Source: an uncultured Ignavibacteria bacterium (GTDB taxonomy: Bacteria; Bacteroidota; Ignavibacteria; Tepidaquicellales; Tepidaquicellaceae). Taken from it: a stretch of DNA of 13,741 nt. Each line of letters begins with the position of its first letter. Position 1 is the stretch's first letter. This document shows, in pieces, positions 6,277-13,173 of the stretch. Location of the stretch: positions 1 through 13,741 of the forward strand of contig CALEVL010000059.1 of the NCBI GenBank assembly GCA_937924675.1, written 5' to 3'. The position numbers and the translations under genes were made by a program. A model generated the notes under the pieces. That model did not search any database, was not told the origin of the DNA, and worked only from the letters and a program-made list of their open reading frames with translations.

Positions 6277-8488
6277 TGAATACTCCTTCCTGATTATTGA
6301 TTTTTTCGATTATCTGGTTGAGTTGTTTGAGGTTCTGAATACTTAGTATCAAAGTTCCTTCGAACATAGAACTTCTTGTCTTTATGTCAACACTCTTTAT
6401 ATTCGAGTTGAAGTTCTTCGAGATGGTCTTTGTAATTTCATTAAGAATTCCCGGTCTGTCTTCACCTATTATCTTGATGCCTCCGGTAAATTCACCGACG
6501 CCTTTATCGCTCCAGTTGATCTGAATTATTCTTTCTGGTTCTTTCAGAAAGAGGTTGAGAATATTCTTGCAGGTTTTTCTGTGAATGCGTACGCCCTTTT
6601 CCTGACTAATGAATCCAATGACATCATCTCCCGGAATCGGGTTGCAGCACTTTGCAAAGTCAAACTGAAGTCCGCTCATATTCTGCGATGAGCCGTTGCC
6701 CAGCTCAATCCCTTGCGCAGATGTTCTTGCATCTTCAACATACTTCCCGAAATTTGAAGCCAGATTGTCAGTTATCCTCATATCTTCTTCTGCGTTTTTC
6801 TGCTCAAGCGATTGAAGCTTCAGCTTATCGGTAAGAATTTCAATAATTTCTGAGGCAGCATTCTCATTCTGTGCAAGAGTATAAAAGAACTGTCCGGTGT
6901 CTTTGTATTTGAATTTATGTACAACCTTAGAAAGACTTTCGTCTGATGCATGGATCTTATGTTTCTTGGCTTTTCTTTCCCAAGTCTCTTTCCCTTTTGC
7001 AATAAGGTTTCGCCTCTCGGTATTGAAGTATTTCTTTATGTCAGTCTTTGCCTTATGAGTTACGACAAATTTCTCCCAATCAATTTTTGGCGTCTGATTC
7101 TTCGAAGTCAGTATCTCTATCTGATCACCGCTTTTGAGCGGCGTGTCAAGACTGACAATTCTACCGTTAACTTTTGCGCCGATGCATCGAAGTCCAATCT
7201 GAGTATGAATCTCAAAAGCAAAGTCAACAGCGGTTGCTCCCGAAGGCAGAATTTTCAATTCACCCTTAGGAGTGAAGCAGTATATCTCATCCTGATAAAG
7301 ATTCAGCTTGAAGCTTTCCAGAACCTGATTTGAAGTGTCATCCTTAGAAACGTTCTCAACACTTTCACGGACAAGCTTCATCCAGTTTTCAAGATTAGCA
7401 TCATGTTGATTTGTATTCTCCTTATATTTCCAATGAGCGGCAATTCCTTTCTCAGCAACTTCATGCATCTCTTTTGTTCTGATCTGAACTTCAACCATCT
7501 TTCCTTCTTTGCTGACAAGTGTTGTGTGAATTGACTGGTAACCGTTCTGTTTGGCAAGTGATATGTAATCTTTGAATCTCTCCGGAACCGGGATATAAAC
7601 TTCGGAGCAAATACCATAAACCGTGAAGCAATCATTCTTGCTGGTGGTATCCAGAATAATTCTGACGGCGAACAGATCATAGATCTCATCGAAAGTCTTG
7701 TTTCTGCTGATAAGCTTCTTATAAATGCTGTACAAGTGCTTCGCTCTTCCGTAGATTTCGAACTTGAATCCCTGATCTGTCAGACTTTGCTTAAGAGGTT
7801 CGATAAAACCCCTGACGAATTTTTCCCGTTCTCTTTTTTTCTGTTTCAGCCTCTTTGCAATATCATCGTATGCTTTTCTTTCCAGATATTTGAAAGAAAG
7901 GTCTTCGAGTTCAGTCTTTACGTTGGAAAGTCCGAATCTGTGAGCAAGCGGCGCAAATATCTCAAGCGTTTCCTGTGCAAGTCGAATCTGTTTTGCAGAT
8001 GACAAGAATTCAAGTGTTCGGAGATTATGAAGGCGGTCAGCAAACTTGATGAGAATAACTCTGATATCGGATGTCATCGAAAGCAGCATCTTCTTATAAG
8101 ACTCTACCTGTTTCATTTCATAATTCTCAAACATCCCTTCAATCTTTGTTGCGCCGTCAACGATCTCTGCAATCTCATTTCCAAATTCAGCCTTGATATC
8201 ATTCAGGGTGAACTTTGTATCTTCAACTACATCATGCAGAAGTGCTGATGCAATGGAAACAGAATCCAGCGGGATCTCTTTTGCGAGAATTAATGCTACG
8301 TCGTACGGGTGAGTAATGAATGGTTCTCCGGAGGCACGCTTATCATTCTTATGTGCTTCGTAAGCAAACTTAAAGGCCTGAGAAATAAGCTTGTCGTTTG
8401 CGAGTCCTGCCGGAAGGTTTCTGTGGCAATGGTATAAAAGCTCGTCAAGCTTTTTCTTATAGAATGTGCTGAACATTTTTGTAAACAC
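6254..8488 (-). CDS. rel: Bifunctional (p)ppGpp synthetase/hydrolase (Rel/SpoT)
   Basis: A 744-residue full-length RSH protein, the cytosolic, ribosome-linked enzyme that makes and degrades the alarmone (p)ppGpp. The hydrolase HD domain is intact (H60, HDVVEDT at 85-91, D151 in FADRLHNL). The synthetase domain has GRAKHLYSIYKK (247-258), RFKD (304-307), YQSIHTT (317-323) and EVQIRT (333-338). RFKD is the RXKD signature of bifunctional enzymes, against EXDD in RelA. Next come a TGS domain (about 399-462), a CC/zinc-finger region with C614, C615, H636 and C640, and an ACT domain (about 668-742). Both activities are therefore expected. The GTG at 8488 is taken as start; an ATG at 8476 is equally possible, and neither has a Shine-Dalgarno. 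It follows upp by 53 nt and overlaps the PD40 gene. Confidence 0.95.
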   Translation of the reverse strand: MFTKMFSTFYKKKLDELLYHCHRNLPAGLANDKLISQAFKFAYEAHKNDKRASGEPFITHPYDVALILAKEIPLDSVSIASALLHDVVEDTKFTLNDIKAEFGNEIAEIVDGATKIEGMFENYEMKQVESYKKMLLSMTSDIRVILIKFADRLHNLRTLEFLSSAKQIRLAQETLEIFAPLAHRFGLSNVKTELEDLSFKYLERKAYDDIAKRLKQKKREREKFVRGFIEPLKQSLTDQGFKFEIYGRAKHLYSIYKKLISRNKTFDEIYDLFAVRIILDTTSKNDCFTVYGICSEVYIPVPERFKDYISLAKQNGYQSIHTTLVSKEGKMVEVQIRTKEMHEVAEKGIAAHWKYKENTNQHDANLENWMKLVRESVENVSKDDTSNQVLESFKLNLYQDEIYCFTPKGELKILPSGATAVDFAFEIHTQIGLRCIGAKVNGRIVSLDTPLKSGDQIEILTSKNQTPKIDWEKFVVTHKAKTDIKKYFNTERRNLIAKGKETWERKAKKHKIHASDESLSKVVHKFKYKDTGQFFYTLAQNENAASEIIEILTDKLKLQSLEQKNAEEDMRITDNLASNFGKYVEDARTSAQGIELGNGSSQNMSGLQFDFAKCCNPIPGDDVIGFISQEKGVRIHRKTCKNILNLFLKEPERIIQINWSDKGVGEFTGGIKIIGEDRPGILNEITKTISKNFNSNIKSVDIKTRSSMFEGTLILSIQNLKQLNQIIEKINNQEGVFSVTRYEH

Positions 8489-8489
8489 T

Positions 8490-8514
8490 GCGGAACTGAA
8501 AGTCGCAGGTCCGC
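8490..8514 (-). other. Small hairpin just before the rel start
   Basis: The arms GCGGA and TCCGC (outer 5 bp), an A-G mismatch, CTG and CAG (inner 3 bp) and a 7-nt loop form a 25-nt stem-loop between upp and rel. On the RNA it ends one base before the GTG at 8488, or 13 bases before the ATG at 8476. No T-run follows, so it is not an intrinsic terminator. It could affect ribosome access or RNA processing. Function is inferred only from position. Confidence 0.3.
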
Positions 8515-8541
8515 GGAATGTCTTAATTGTAAATTCTCCAG

Positions 8542-9186
8542 TCAGGTTCCATAAAGCCGGTCGCCTGCATCGCCAAGCCCGGGCAGTATGAATCCTTTAT
8601 CGTTGAGGCAATCATCGAGGCAGCATGTAAACATTTCCACTTTTTTCAGGTTGGCAGGTTTGATTCCTTCAGTGATCTTCTTAACTCCTTCAGGAGCAGC
8701 GATGACAGATGCCAGTCTGATTTTCTTTATTCCCATTTCTACAAGCTTGTCTATCACATAAATGGCACTTCCTCCGGTAGCTATCATCGGATCAAGTATC
8801 ACTACAATGATATCTTCACCTTTGACAAACTTCGGAAACCGGAAATAATAGGGAACCGGCTTCAGAGATTTTTCATCTCTGTAAACACCTACATGTCCTA
8901 TGCTTGCTTCTGGTACAAAATACATGAAACCTTCCATCAATCCAAGTCCTGCCCTAAGAATGGGAAGCAACACGATCCTTTCCTTTAGCGCTGCTCCCTT
9001 AATTGTCCTGAAAGGAGTTACAACACTTGTCTTCTTCAGTCCAATATCCTTGAATACTTCCAAAGCAAGGATGTGAGAAATAATGTCAAGAGAATACTTG
9101 AACTGCTGTTTGCTGGTATTCTTATCCCTTATCACCGACATGTGGTTCTTCAGTATAGGGTGATCTATGATTCTGAGACTCTTCAA
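8542..9186 (-). CDS. upp: Uracil phosphoribosyltransferase
   Basis: A 214-residue protein matching the UPRT family from end to end. It converts uracil and PRPP to UMP in pyrimidine salvage, in the cytosol. Visible motifs are ILRAGLGLMEG (76-86), the PRPP-binding DPMIATGGSA (132-141) and the C-terminal uracil-binding PGLGDAGDRLYGT (202-214). The N-terminal IIDHPILKNHMSVIRD is the usual family opening, which fixes the start at a TTG. Upstream in frame only a stop is met (five codons back), with no ATG or GTG between. An AAGG lies 2 nt before the TTG, too close for a good Shine-Dalgarno. It lies 21 nt after the lipoprotein gene and 53 nt before rel. Many bacterial UPRTs are activated by GTP and affected by ppGpp, so a link with rel is plausible but not shown here. 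Confidence 0.95.
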   Translation of the reverse strand: MKSLRIIDHPILKNHMSVIRDKNTSKQQFKYSLDIISHILALEVFKDIGLKKTSVVTPFRTIKGAALKERIVLLPILRAGLGLMEGFMYFVPEASIGHVGVYRDEKSLKPVPYYFRFPKFVKGEDIIVVILDPMIATGGSAIYVIDKLVEMGIKKIRLASVIAAPEGVKKITEGIKPANLKKVEMFTCCLDDCLNDKGFILPGLGDAGDRLYGT

Positions 9187-9207
9187 TGCCTTATCTAATC
9201 CTTAGTT

Positions 9208-10254
9208 TCAAAGAAGTTGTACTTTAAGTTCTGTCTTTACTTTTTGCGAGGTCATAATTGACTGACCTCTTGCAGAGAGCTTAAGACCCAGATCAATACT
9301 TGTTGTTGTTTCTTTGTTAGTCACACAGCCCCTTGTGATATCATAAACTATCTTGCCTCTACCGCCTGTGCTGATTTCTTCTGCTTTATAAGTCATGTCT
9401 TTGTCTTTGAATTCCTTTTCCATGAACTCAACGGCAAGATCTGCATCAATCGTAAGAAGCGTATTTCCCTTCTCTTCTTTTATGTCAGAGATCTTATAGG
9501 TGAGAATATTTTTCACAGGAAAGATCAGGATCTGCGTTTCATAGGTTCTGTTCCAAGTTGAATCTTTATACACTTCATTCTGCGGGAACATCTGAAACTG
9601 CTGCTGAAGCACTGCCTTTATAGCTTCTTGTCCAAATGATTCCTTAAGCTCATTCTTCTGTTCCGGTGAAAGCGTATCACCCAATCCTTTGAAGATCTTG
9701 TCATAAACACCCTCGAGTCCGTAGATGTCGGAAATTTCTCCCTGTGGCGAAACGCGAACAAAGAACTCCTCTTTCATAATCGCATTATACTGAAGAAACT
9801 CCGGCTTTGAGTAAGCAGAGTCCTTTACATTTGAGTTATATTTCATGCTGACTGATGAATCGGCGGAACTGACTCCGGAGACAATATTGATACTGTCGAA
9901 CTTTATCTTATATGTGACTATGCCGGCACCGGATATGTCAGTGACTTCTTCGGAATAGAAATAATTAATATCCTGATCTGATGACATTTCCTTATCGCCT
10001 GTCATCGGACTCTTCTCAGAGGATGAGGTCTTTGCATTGATCTTATATCTGAAAATTTCTCCCTTCTTGGGCTTCACTATCAGATTTACCTTTGTTCCTT
10101 TTTCATCCTTCTTAATCAGCTCTGAGTTTTCACCGGAGCCTTTAGAGTTATTCTGATCTGTCTTGTCGGATTCTTTCTTGTCGCATCCTGAATAGCTTAT
10201 CAAAGCAATTACAAGTATGGCGTAAATTAGCGGTGCAGAATGTCTTCTTAGCAT
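9208..10254 (-). CDS. Predicted lipoprotein of unknown function (DUF6263-like)
   Basis: A 348-residue protein. It begins MLRRH, followed by a hydrophobic stretch (about 8-20) and ISYSGC, a lipobox that would give a lipidated C24 after cleavage. Lipid attachment and export to the envelope are therefore predicted. A charged, Lys/Asp/Ser-rich linker (25-60) leads into a beta-rich body with no catalytic motif I recognise. Overall shape and phrases such as KPKKGEIFRYKI and the C-terminal GRGKIVYDITRG recall the DUF6263 family of Bacteroidota-type lipoproteins, an impression from memory and not a search result. The ATG has a clear Shine-Dalgarno (AGGA, 5-nt spacing) and a good upstream promoter. 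It heads the operon with upp, rel and the PD40 gene, so two of its four products are envelope proteins. Confidence 0.75.
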   Translation of the reverse strand: MLRRHSAPLIYAILVIALISYSGCDKKESDKTDQNNSKGSGENSELIKKDEKGTKVNLIVKPKKGEIFRYKINAKTSSSEKSPMTGDKEMSSDQDINYFYSEEVTDISGAGIVTYKIKFDSINIVSGVSSADSSVSMKYNSNVKDSAYSKPEFLQYNAIMKEEFFVRVSPQGEISDIYGLEGVYDKIFKGLGDTLSPEQKNELKESFGQEAIKAVLQQQFQMFPQNEVYKDSTWNRTYETQILIFPVKNILTYKISDIKEEKGNTLLTIDADLAVEFMEKEFKDKDMTYKAEEISTGGRGKIVYDITRGCVTNKETTTSIDLGLKLSARGQSIMTSQKVKTELKVQLL

Positions 10255-10293
10255 TTATTTCCTTTCGTTGGTCTGTGGTTAATATTTTGAAAA

Positions 10294-10322
10294 AATATAC
10301 CATTTATGGGAAAGAGTTTCAA
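10294..10322 (-). promoter_or_regulatory. Sigma70-like promoter of the lipoprotein-upp-rel-PD40 operon
   Basis: Read on the minus strand: TTGAAA (10322-10317), a 17-bp spacer and TATATT (10299-10294). The match to TTGACA/TATAAT is good, and the spacing is ideal. It also fits the Bacteroidota layout of TTTG followed by TAnnTTT. Transcription would start near 10287, giving a leader of about 33 nt with the Shine-Dalgarno AGGA before the ATG at 10254. Confidence 0.55.
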
Positions 10323-10372
10323 AGCATTAGGTACTCGGTTAGGATAGAAAATGCACATGCAGTCATTTAGGG

Positions 10373-10404
10373 GAGGGTCATTTTCCCGACCTTCAAATTT
10401 TTTT
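10373..10404 (+). terminator. Hairpin with T-tract (orphan intrinsic terminator candidate)
   Basis: GAGGGTC (10373-10379) can pair with GACCTTC (10388-10394) in a 7-bp stem with one G-T pair and an 8-nt loop. Seven T residues follow at 10398-10404. The orientation is rightward, but no rightward gene lies close upstream; the nearest is acpS, 5 kb away. It may end an unannotated small RNA or antisense transcription, or be accidental. Confidence 0.33.
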
Positions 10405-10413
10405 CAAAAAAAT
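10397..10413. repeat. Perfect A/T palindrome upstream of the tRNA promoter
   Basis: A 17-bp palindrome: A, seven T, C, seven A, T. It lies about 48-64 bp before the predicted tRNA start, where phased A/T tracts can act as an UP element for stable-RNA promoters. As a hairpin the loop would be too tight. The T half also serves the neighbouring hairpin as its T-tract. Confidence 0.4.
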
Positions 10414-10425
10414 CTCAATTGTGGT

Positions 10426-10454
10426 TTGAATTTAAAGTTGTAAAAGGATATTTT
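10426..10454 (+). promoter_or_regulatory. Candidate promoter of tRNA-Val
   Basis: TTGAAT (10426-10431), a 17-bp spacer and TATTTT (10449-10454) give four of six matches in each box with ideal spacing. The predicted start is near 10461, leaving about 16 nt before the mature tRNA. No other promoter is needed for livMGF if transcription continues past the tRNA. Confidence 0.45.
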
Positions 10455-10476
10455 GCAGTCACTTTTTCCAAGTGAA

Positions 10477-10550
10477 GGGCGATTAGCTCAATTGGCTAGA
10501 GCACCTCGCTTACACCGAGGGGGTTTGAGGTTCGAGTCCTTAATCGCCCA
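10477..10550 (+). tRNA. tRNA-Val (anticodon UAC)
   Basis: A complete 74-nt cloverleaf. The acceptor stem is GGGCGAT/ATCGCCC with discriminator A at 10550. The D arm is GCTC/GAGC. The anticodon stem CCTCG/CGAGG encloses the loop CTTACAC with TAC at 34-36, hence valine (GUA, and probably other GUN codons). The variable loop has 5 nt, and the T arm is TGAGG/CCTTA with one G-T pair around TTCGAGT. The 3' CCA is not encoded and must be added enzymatically. It stands 85 nt before livM with no clear terminator between. Confidence 0.97.
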
Positions 10551-10635
10551 CAACCTTCAGAAAAAATTGTCTCATCAGATCTTTATTTCGGGGCAGTTTC
10601 CCGCTATATGTATTTAAAAATGGGCATGACTTATC

Positions 10636-11661
10636 TTGAGTAAAGACAAGCTGATCTTCTTAGCCGCAGTTGCGGCACTCTTCGCGCTGAATTTTCTATC
10701 TCCTTCCATTGATCCGTATTATTATACGATCATCATCTATATTGGTATCAACATCATTCTTGCTTCAAGCTTAAATCTCATCAACGGATATACCGGACAA
10801 TTCTCACTTGGACATGCCGGCTTCATGGCAATCGGAGCTTATATGTCAGCCGCAGTATCAACATACTTCGCTCCATCTTTTGAAGGGCTCATGAGTATGG
10901 GTGCAGTCGGTGAGGCAATCGTATTTGTGATATTACTTGTAATTGCGGGAGTCGCAGCTGCAATAGCAGGAATCCTGGTTGGTGTGCCATCACTAAGATT
11001 AAGAGGAGATTATCTGGCGATCACTACTCTTGGATTTGCGGAAATAATAAGAGTTATCATACAGAGTCTTGAAGTTGTCGGAGCATCTCAAGGATTCAGA
11101 GGCGCATATATTTTTAATAACGGTATGAAGGCCGCTCAGATACCTGCAGACATGTCAGAGGTTCCAAACACCTTTTTTGCGGTACCAAAGTTCACAGATT
11201 TTTTCTGGACGTATCTTTTTGTAGCGGTAATAATATTCTTCATCGTCAATCTTATGAACTCAACTTACGGCAGGGGATTTCTTGCGGTGAAAGATGATGA
11301 GGTTGCGGCTGAATCAATGGGAGTGAACTCGACTAAATTTAAGGTAATAGCATTTGTCAGCGGTGCATTCTTCGCGGGCATTGCAGGTTCTTTGTATGCG
11401 CATTTCAATTTGTATATTAATCCGGAAGATTTCAATTTTCTGAAATCAGTTGAAATAGTAGTTATGGTAATTCTCGGAGGAATGGGAAGTCTTGTTGGTG
11501 TAGTTATCGCAGCAGTGCTGCTTACTATCCTTCCGGAACTGCTTCGCGGAGTTGCTGAATACAGAATGATAATCTATGCACTGCTGCTGATCATAATGAT
11601 GCTGACCAGACCGCAAGGATTATTCGGAGTCAAATTAAGAACCAGAAAAAACCGAACATAA
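10636..11661 (+). CDS. livM: Branched-chain amino-acid-type ABC transporter permease LivM
   Basis: A 341-residue inner-membrane permease with about eight to ten hydrophobic segments. Family marks are GYTGQFSLGHAGFMAIGAY (51-69), PSLRLRGDYLAITTLGFAEIIR, GVNSTKFKVIAFVSGAFFAGIAG and, near the end, GGMGSLVGV and TRPQGLFG. In the HAAT family LivM forms a heterodimer with LivH and couples to LivG and LivF to import leucine, isoleucine, valine, or in some relatives other amino acids, amides or urea. The substrate depends on a binding protein not found here. The start is TTG at 10636; nearby ATGs at 10620 and 10626 are out of frame. livG follows after 3 nt. The usual upstream partner livH is absent, its place being taken by tRNA-Val. 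Confidence 0.92.
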   Translation: MSKDKLIFLAAVAALFALNFLSPSIDPYYYTIIIYIGINIILASSLNLINGYTGQFSLGHAGFMAIGAYMSAAVSTYFAPSFEGLMSMGAVGEAIVFVILLVIAGVAAAIAGILVGVPSLRLRGDYLAITTLGFAEIIRVIIQSLEVVGASQGFRGAYIFNNGMKAAQIPADMSEVPNTFFAVPKFTDFFWTYLFVAVIIFFIVNLMNSTYGRGFLAVKDDEVAAESMGVNSTKFKVIAFVSGAFFAGIAGSLYAHFNLYINPEDFNFLKSVEIVVMVILGGMGSLVGVVIAAVLLTILPELLRGVAEYRMIIYALLLIIMMLTRPQGLFGVKLRTRKNRT

Positions 11662-11664
11662 ATA

Positions 11665-12438
11665 TTGAATACGCTTGAGATAAATAATTGCACAATGAGA
11701 TTCGGAGGACTGACATGCGTTGACAAACTCAATGCATTTGTCGGTGAAAACGAACTTGTTGGAATGATTGGACCAAACGGTGCAGGCAAGACAACGGTCT
11801 TTAACATTATTACGGGTGTTTATAATCCAACTGAAGGCGATGTGCTGTTCAACGGCACTTCGGTTGTTCCTTTAAGAGCATATCAGGTAGCCGAGCTTGG
11901 CATCAGCAGAACATTTCAGAATATCAGACTCTTCTCGAGTCTGAGCGTAAGAGATAACATCAGAGTATCTTTTGTAAAGAGTGTCAAAGCCGGCTTCTTT
12001 CAGTCTGTATTCAATGTGGGAAAAATATCCGACGAAGAAAAATATTTTGATGAGAAGACAGATGAATTGCTTGAGATCTTCGGATTGTCTGATGTAGGAG
12101 ATGAATATGCAAGATCATTGCCGTATGGAGAGCAGAGGAAAGTTGAGATCATCAGAGCGCTTGCTACATCGCCGAAACTGCTATTGCTTGACGAGCCTGC
12201 AGCGGGAATGAATCCGACTGAAAAGACTGAGCTGATGAGTCTCATCAAAATGATAAAAGATAAGTTTGGCATTTCAATATTGCTCATTGAGCATGATATG
12301 GGAGTTGTTATGGGTGTGTGTGAAAGAATATTCGTTCTTGATTACGGAAAGAAAATAGCAGAGGGAATTCCGGATCACATAAAGAATCATCCGAAAGTTA
12401 TTGAAGCTTATCTTGGGGAGACGCACACCGATGCTTGA
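11665..12438 (+). CDS. livG: Branched-chain amino-acid-type ABC transporter ATPase LivG
   Basis: A 257-residue cytosolic ABC ATPase that powers the Liv importer. Visible motifs are Walker A GPNGAGKT (36-43), the Q-loop SRTFQNIRLF with Q85, the LivG-style signature LPYGEQRKVEI (152-162) in place of LSGGQ, Walker B LLLLDEP (172-178) and the switch histidine H210 in IEHDMG. The C-terminal extension GKKIAEGIPDHIKNHPKVIEAYLGE is typical of LivG, where it contacts the permease. The start is a TTG (MNTLEI), 3 nt after the livM stop, with no ATG available before the first beta strand. Its end overlaps livF by 8 nt, indicating coupled translation. Confidence 0.94.
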   Translation: MNTLEINNCTMRFGGLTCVDKLNAFVGENELVGMIGPNGAGKTTVFNIITGVYNPTEGDVLFNGTSVVPLRAYQVAELGISRTFQNIRLFSSLSVRDNIRVSFVKSVKAGFFQSVFNVGKISDEEKYFDEKTDELLEIFGLSDVGDEYARSLPYGEQRKVEIIRALATSPKLLLLDEPAAGMNPTEKTELMSLIKMIKDKFGISILLIEHDMGVVMGVCERIFVLDYGKKIAEGIPDHIKNHPKVIEAYLGETHTDA

Positions 12439-13138
12439 GATAAGGGACCTTCATGTAAATTACGGAGCGATCAAAGCCATAAAAGGAATCAGGATTGATG
12501 TGAAGGAGAAGTCAATTGTAACTCTGATCGGAGCCAATGGCGCAGGAAAGACCACATTGCTCAGGACGATTTCATCAATTCTTAAACCCGAATCAGGTAC
12601 GGTTGAATTTCTCTGCAAAGACATTGCCGGAATGCCGCCGGACAAAGTAGTTGAAGCCGGAATATCTCAATCACCCGAAGGCAGAATGATCTTTGCTAAT
12701 CTTAGTGTGAAAGAGAATCTTGAAATGGGAGCTTATGTAAGAAAAGACAAAGAGAATATTGAAGGTGACTATGAGCTTGTTTATTCTTTATTCCCAAGAA
12801 TAAAGGAACGGCTGAAACAGCTTGGCGGAACTCTCAGCGGAGGCGAGCAGCAGATGCTTGCAATATCCAGAGCGTTGATGTCGAGACCGAAGCTCTTACT
12901 GCTTGATGAGCCGTCACTTGGAATTGCACCGATACTTGTGAAAGCCATTTTCGAAAAGATAGTTGAGCTGAACAAAATGACCGGAATTACAATTCTATTG
13001 GTCGAGCAGAATGCAAACATCGCATTGTCTGTTGCAGACTACGGCTATGTGATGGAAACCGGTAAGATCACCATTGAAGGCGATGCAAAATCGCTTGCTC
13101 AGAATGAGGAAGTAAGGAAAGCATATCTTGGGGAGTAA
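12431..13138 (+). CDS. livF: Branched-chain amino-acid-type ABC transporter ATPase LivF
   Basis: A 235-residue second ATPase of the importer, of normal LivF length. It shows Walker A GANGAGKT (34-41), Q-loop Q80 in ISQSPEGR (a LivF hallmark), the classic signature LSGGEQQ (135-141), Walker B LLLLDEP (155-161) and VEQN (191-194) where most ABC proteins have a histidine. It pairs with LivG beneath the LivH/LivM dimer. The ATG at 12431 gives the expected MLEIRDLHVNYG opening; a TTG 30 nt upstream in frame is rejected. GGAG at 12417-12420 (10-nt spacing) may serve as ribosome site. The stop runs straight into a heptamer array, and no strong terminator is visible. Confidence 0.94.
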   Translation: MLEIRDLHVNYGAIKAIKGIRIDVKEKSIVTLIGANGAGKTTLLRTISSILKPESGTVEFLCKDIAGMPPDKVVEAGISQSPEGRMIFANLSVKENLEMGAYVRKDKENIEGDYELVYSLFPRIKERLKQLGGTLSGGEQQMLAISRALMSRPKLLLLDEPSLGIAPILVKAIFEKIVELNKMTGITILLVEQNANIALSVADYGYVMETGKITIEGDAKSLAQNEEVRKAYLGE

Positions 13139-13173
13139 TTAGAAATTAAAAATTAAAAATTAGGAATTAGGAA
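13139..13173 (+). repeat. Five tandem heptamers (TTARRAA) after livF
   Basis: Five head-to-tail 7-mers begin immediately after the livF stop: TTAGAAA, TTAAAAA twice, TTAGGAA twice. A run of six T follows (13174-13179). The last units can fold as AAAAATT (13155-13161) with AATTTTT (13172-13178), an all-AT stem too weak for a convincing terminator. Heptanucleotide arrays of this kind (STRR sequences) are described from cyanobacteria and look similar; relationship is not implied. Confidence 0.7.

Larger units (their letters stand above)
10255..10476. other. Divergent intergenic region between lipoprotein operon and tRNA-Val
   Basis: This 222-bp gap contains outward-facing promoters for the leftward operon and the tRNA, a hairpin with a T-tract, and an A/T palindrome, each listed separately. 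No coding sequence is supported in it. Confidence 0.7.

Noticed and set aside
10530..10550. tRNA-Val 3' end as attachment site of an integrated element
   Set aside because: I saw no integrase gene and no repeat of the tRNA 3' end elsewhere in the window; the following genes are housekeeping transporter genes.
10580..10600. CGGG...CCCG hairpin between tRNA-Val and livM as terminator
   Set aside because: The stem is only 4 bp and no T-tract follows.
12401..12430. Upstream TTG start extending livF by 10 residues
   Set aside because: The extra residues lie inside livG and do not match the family. The ATG at 12431 gives the canonical LivF N terminus and a normal 8-nt overlap.
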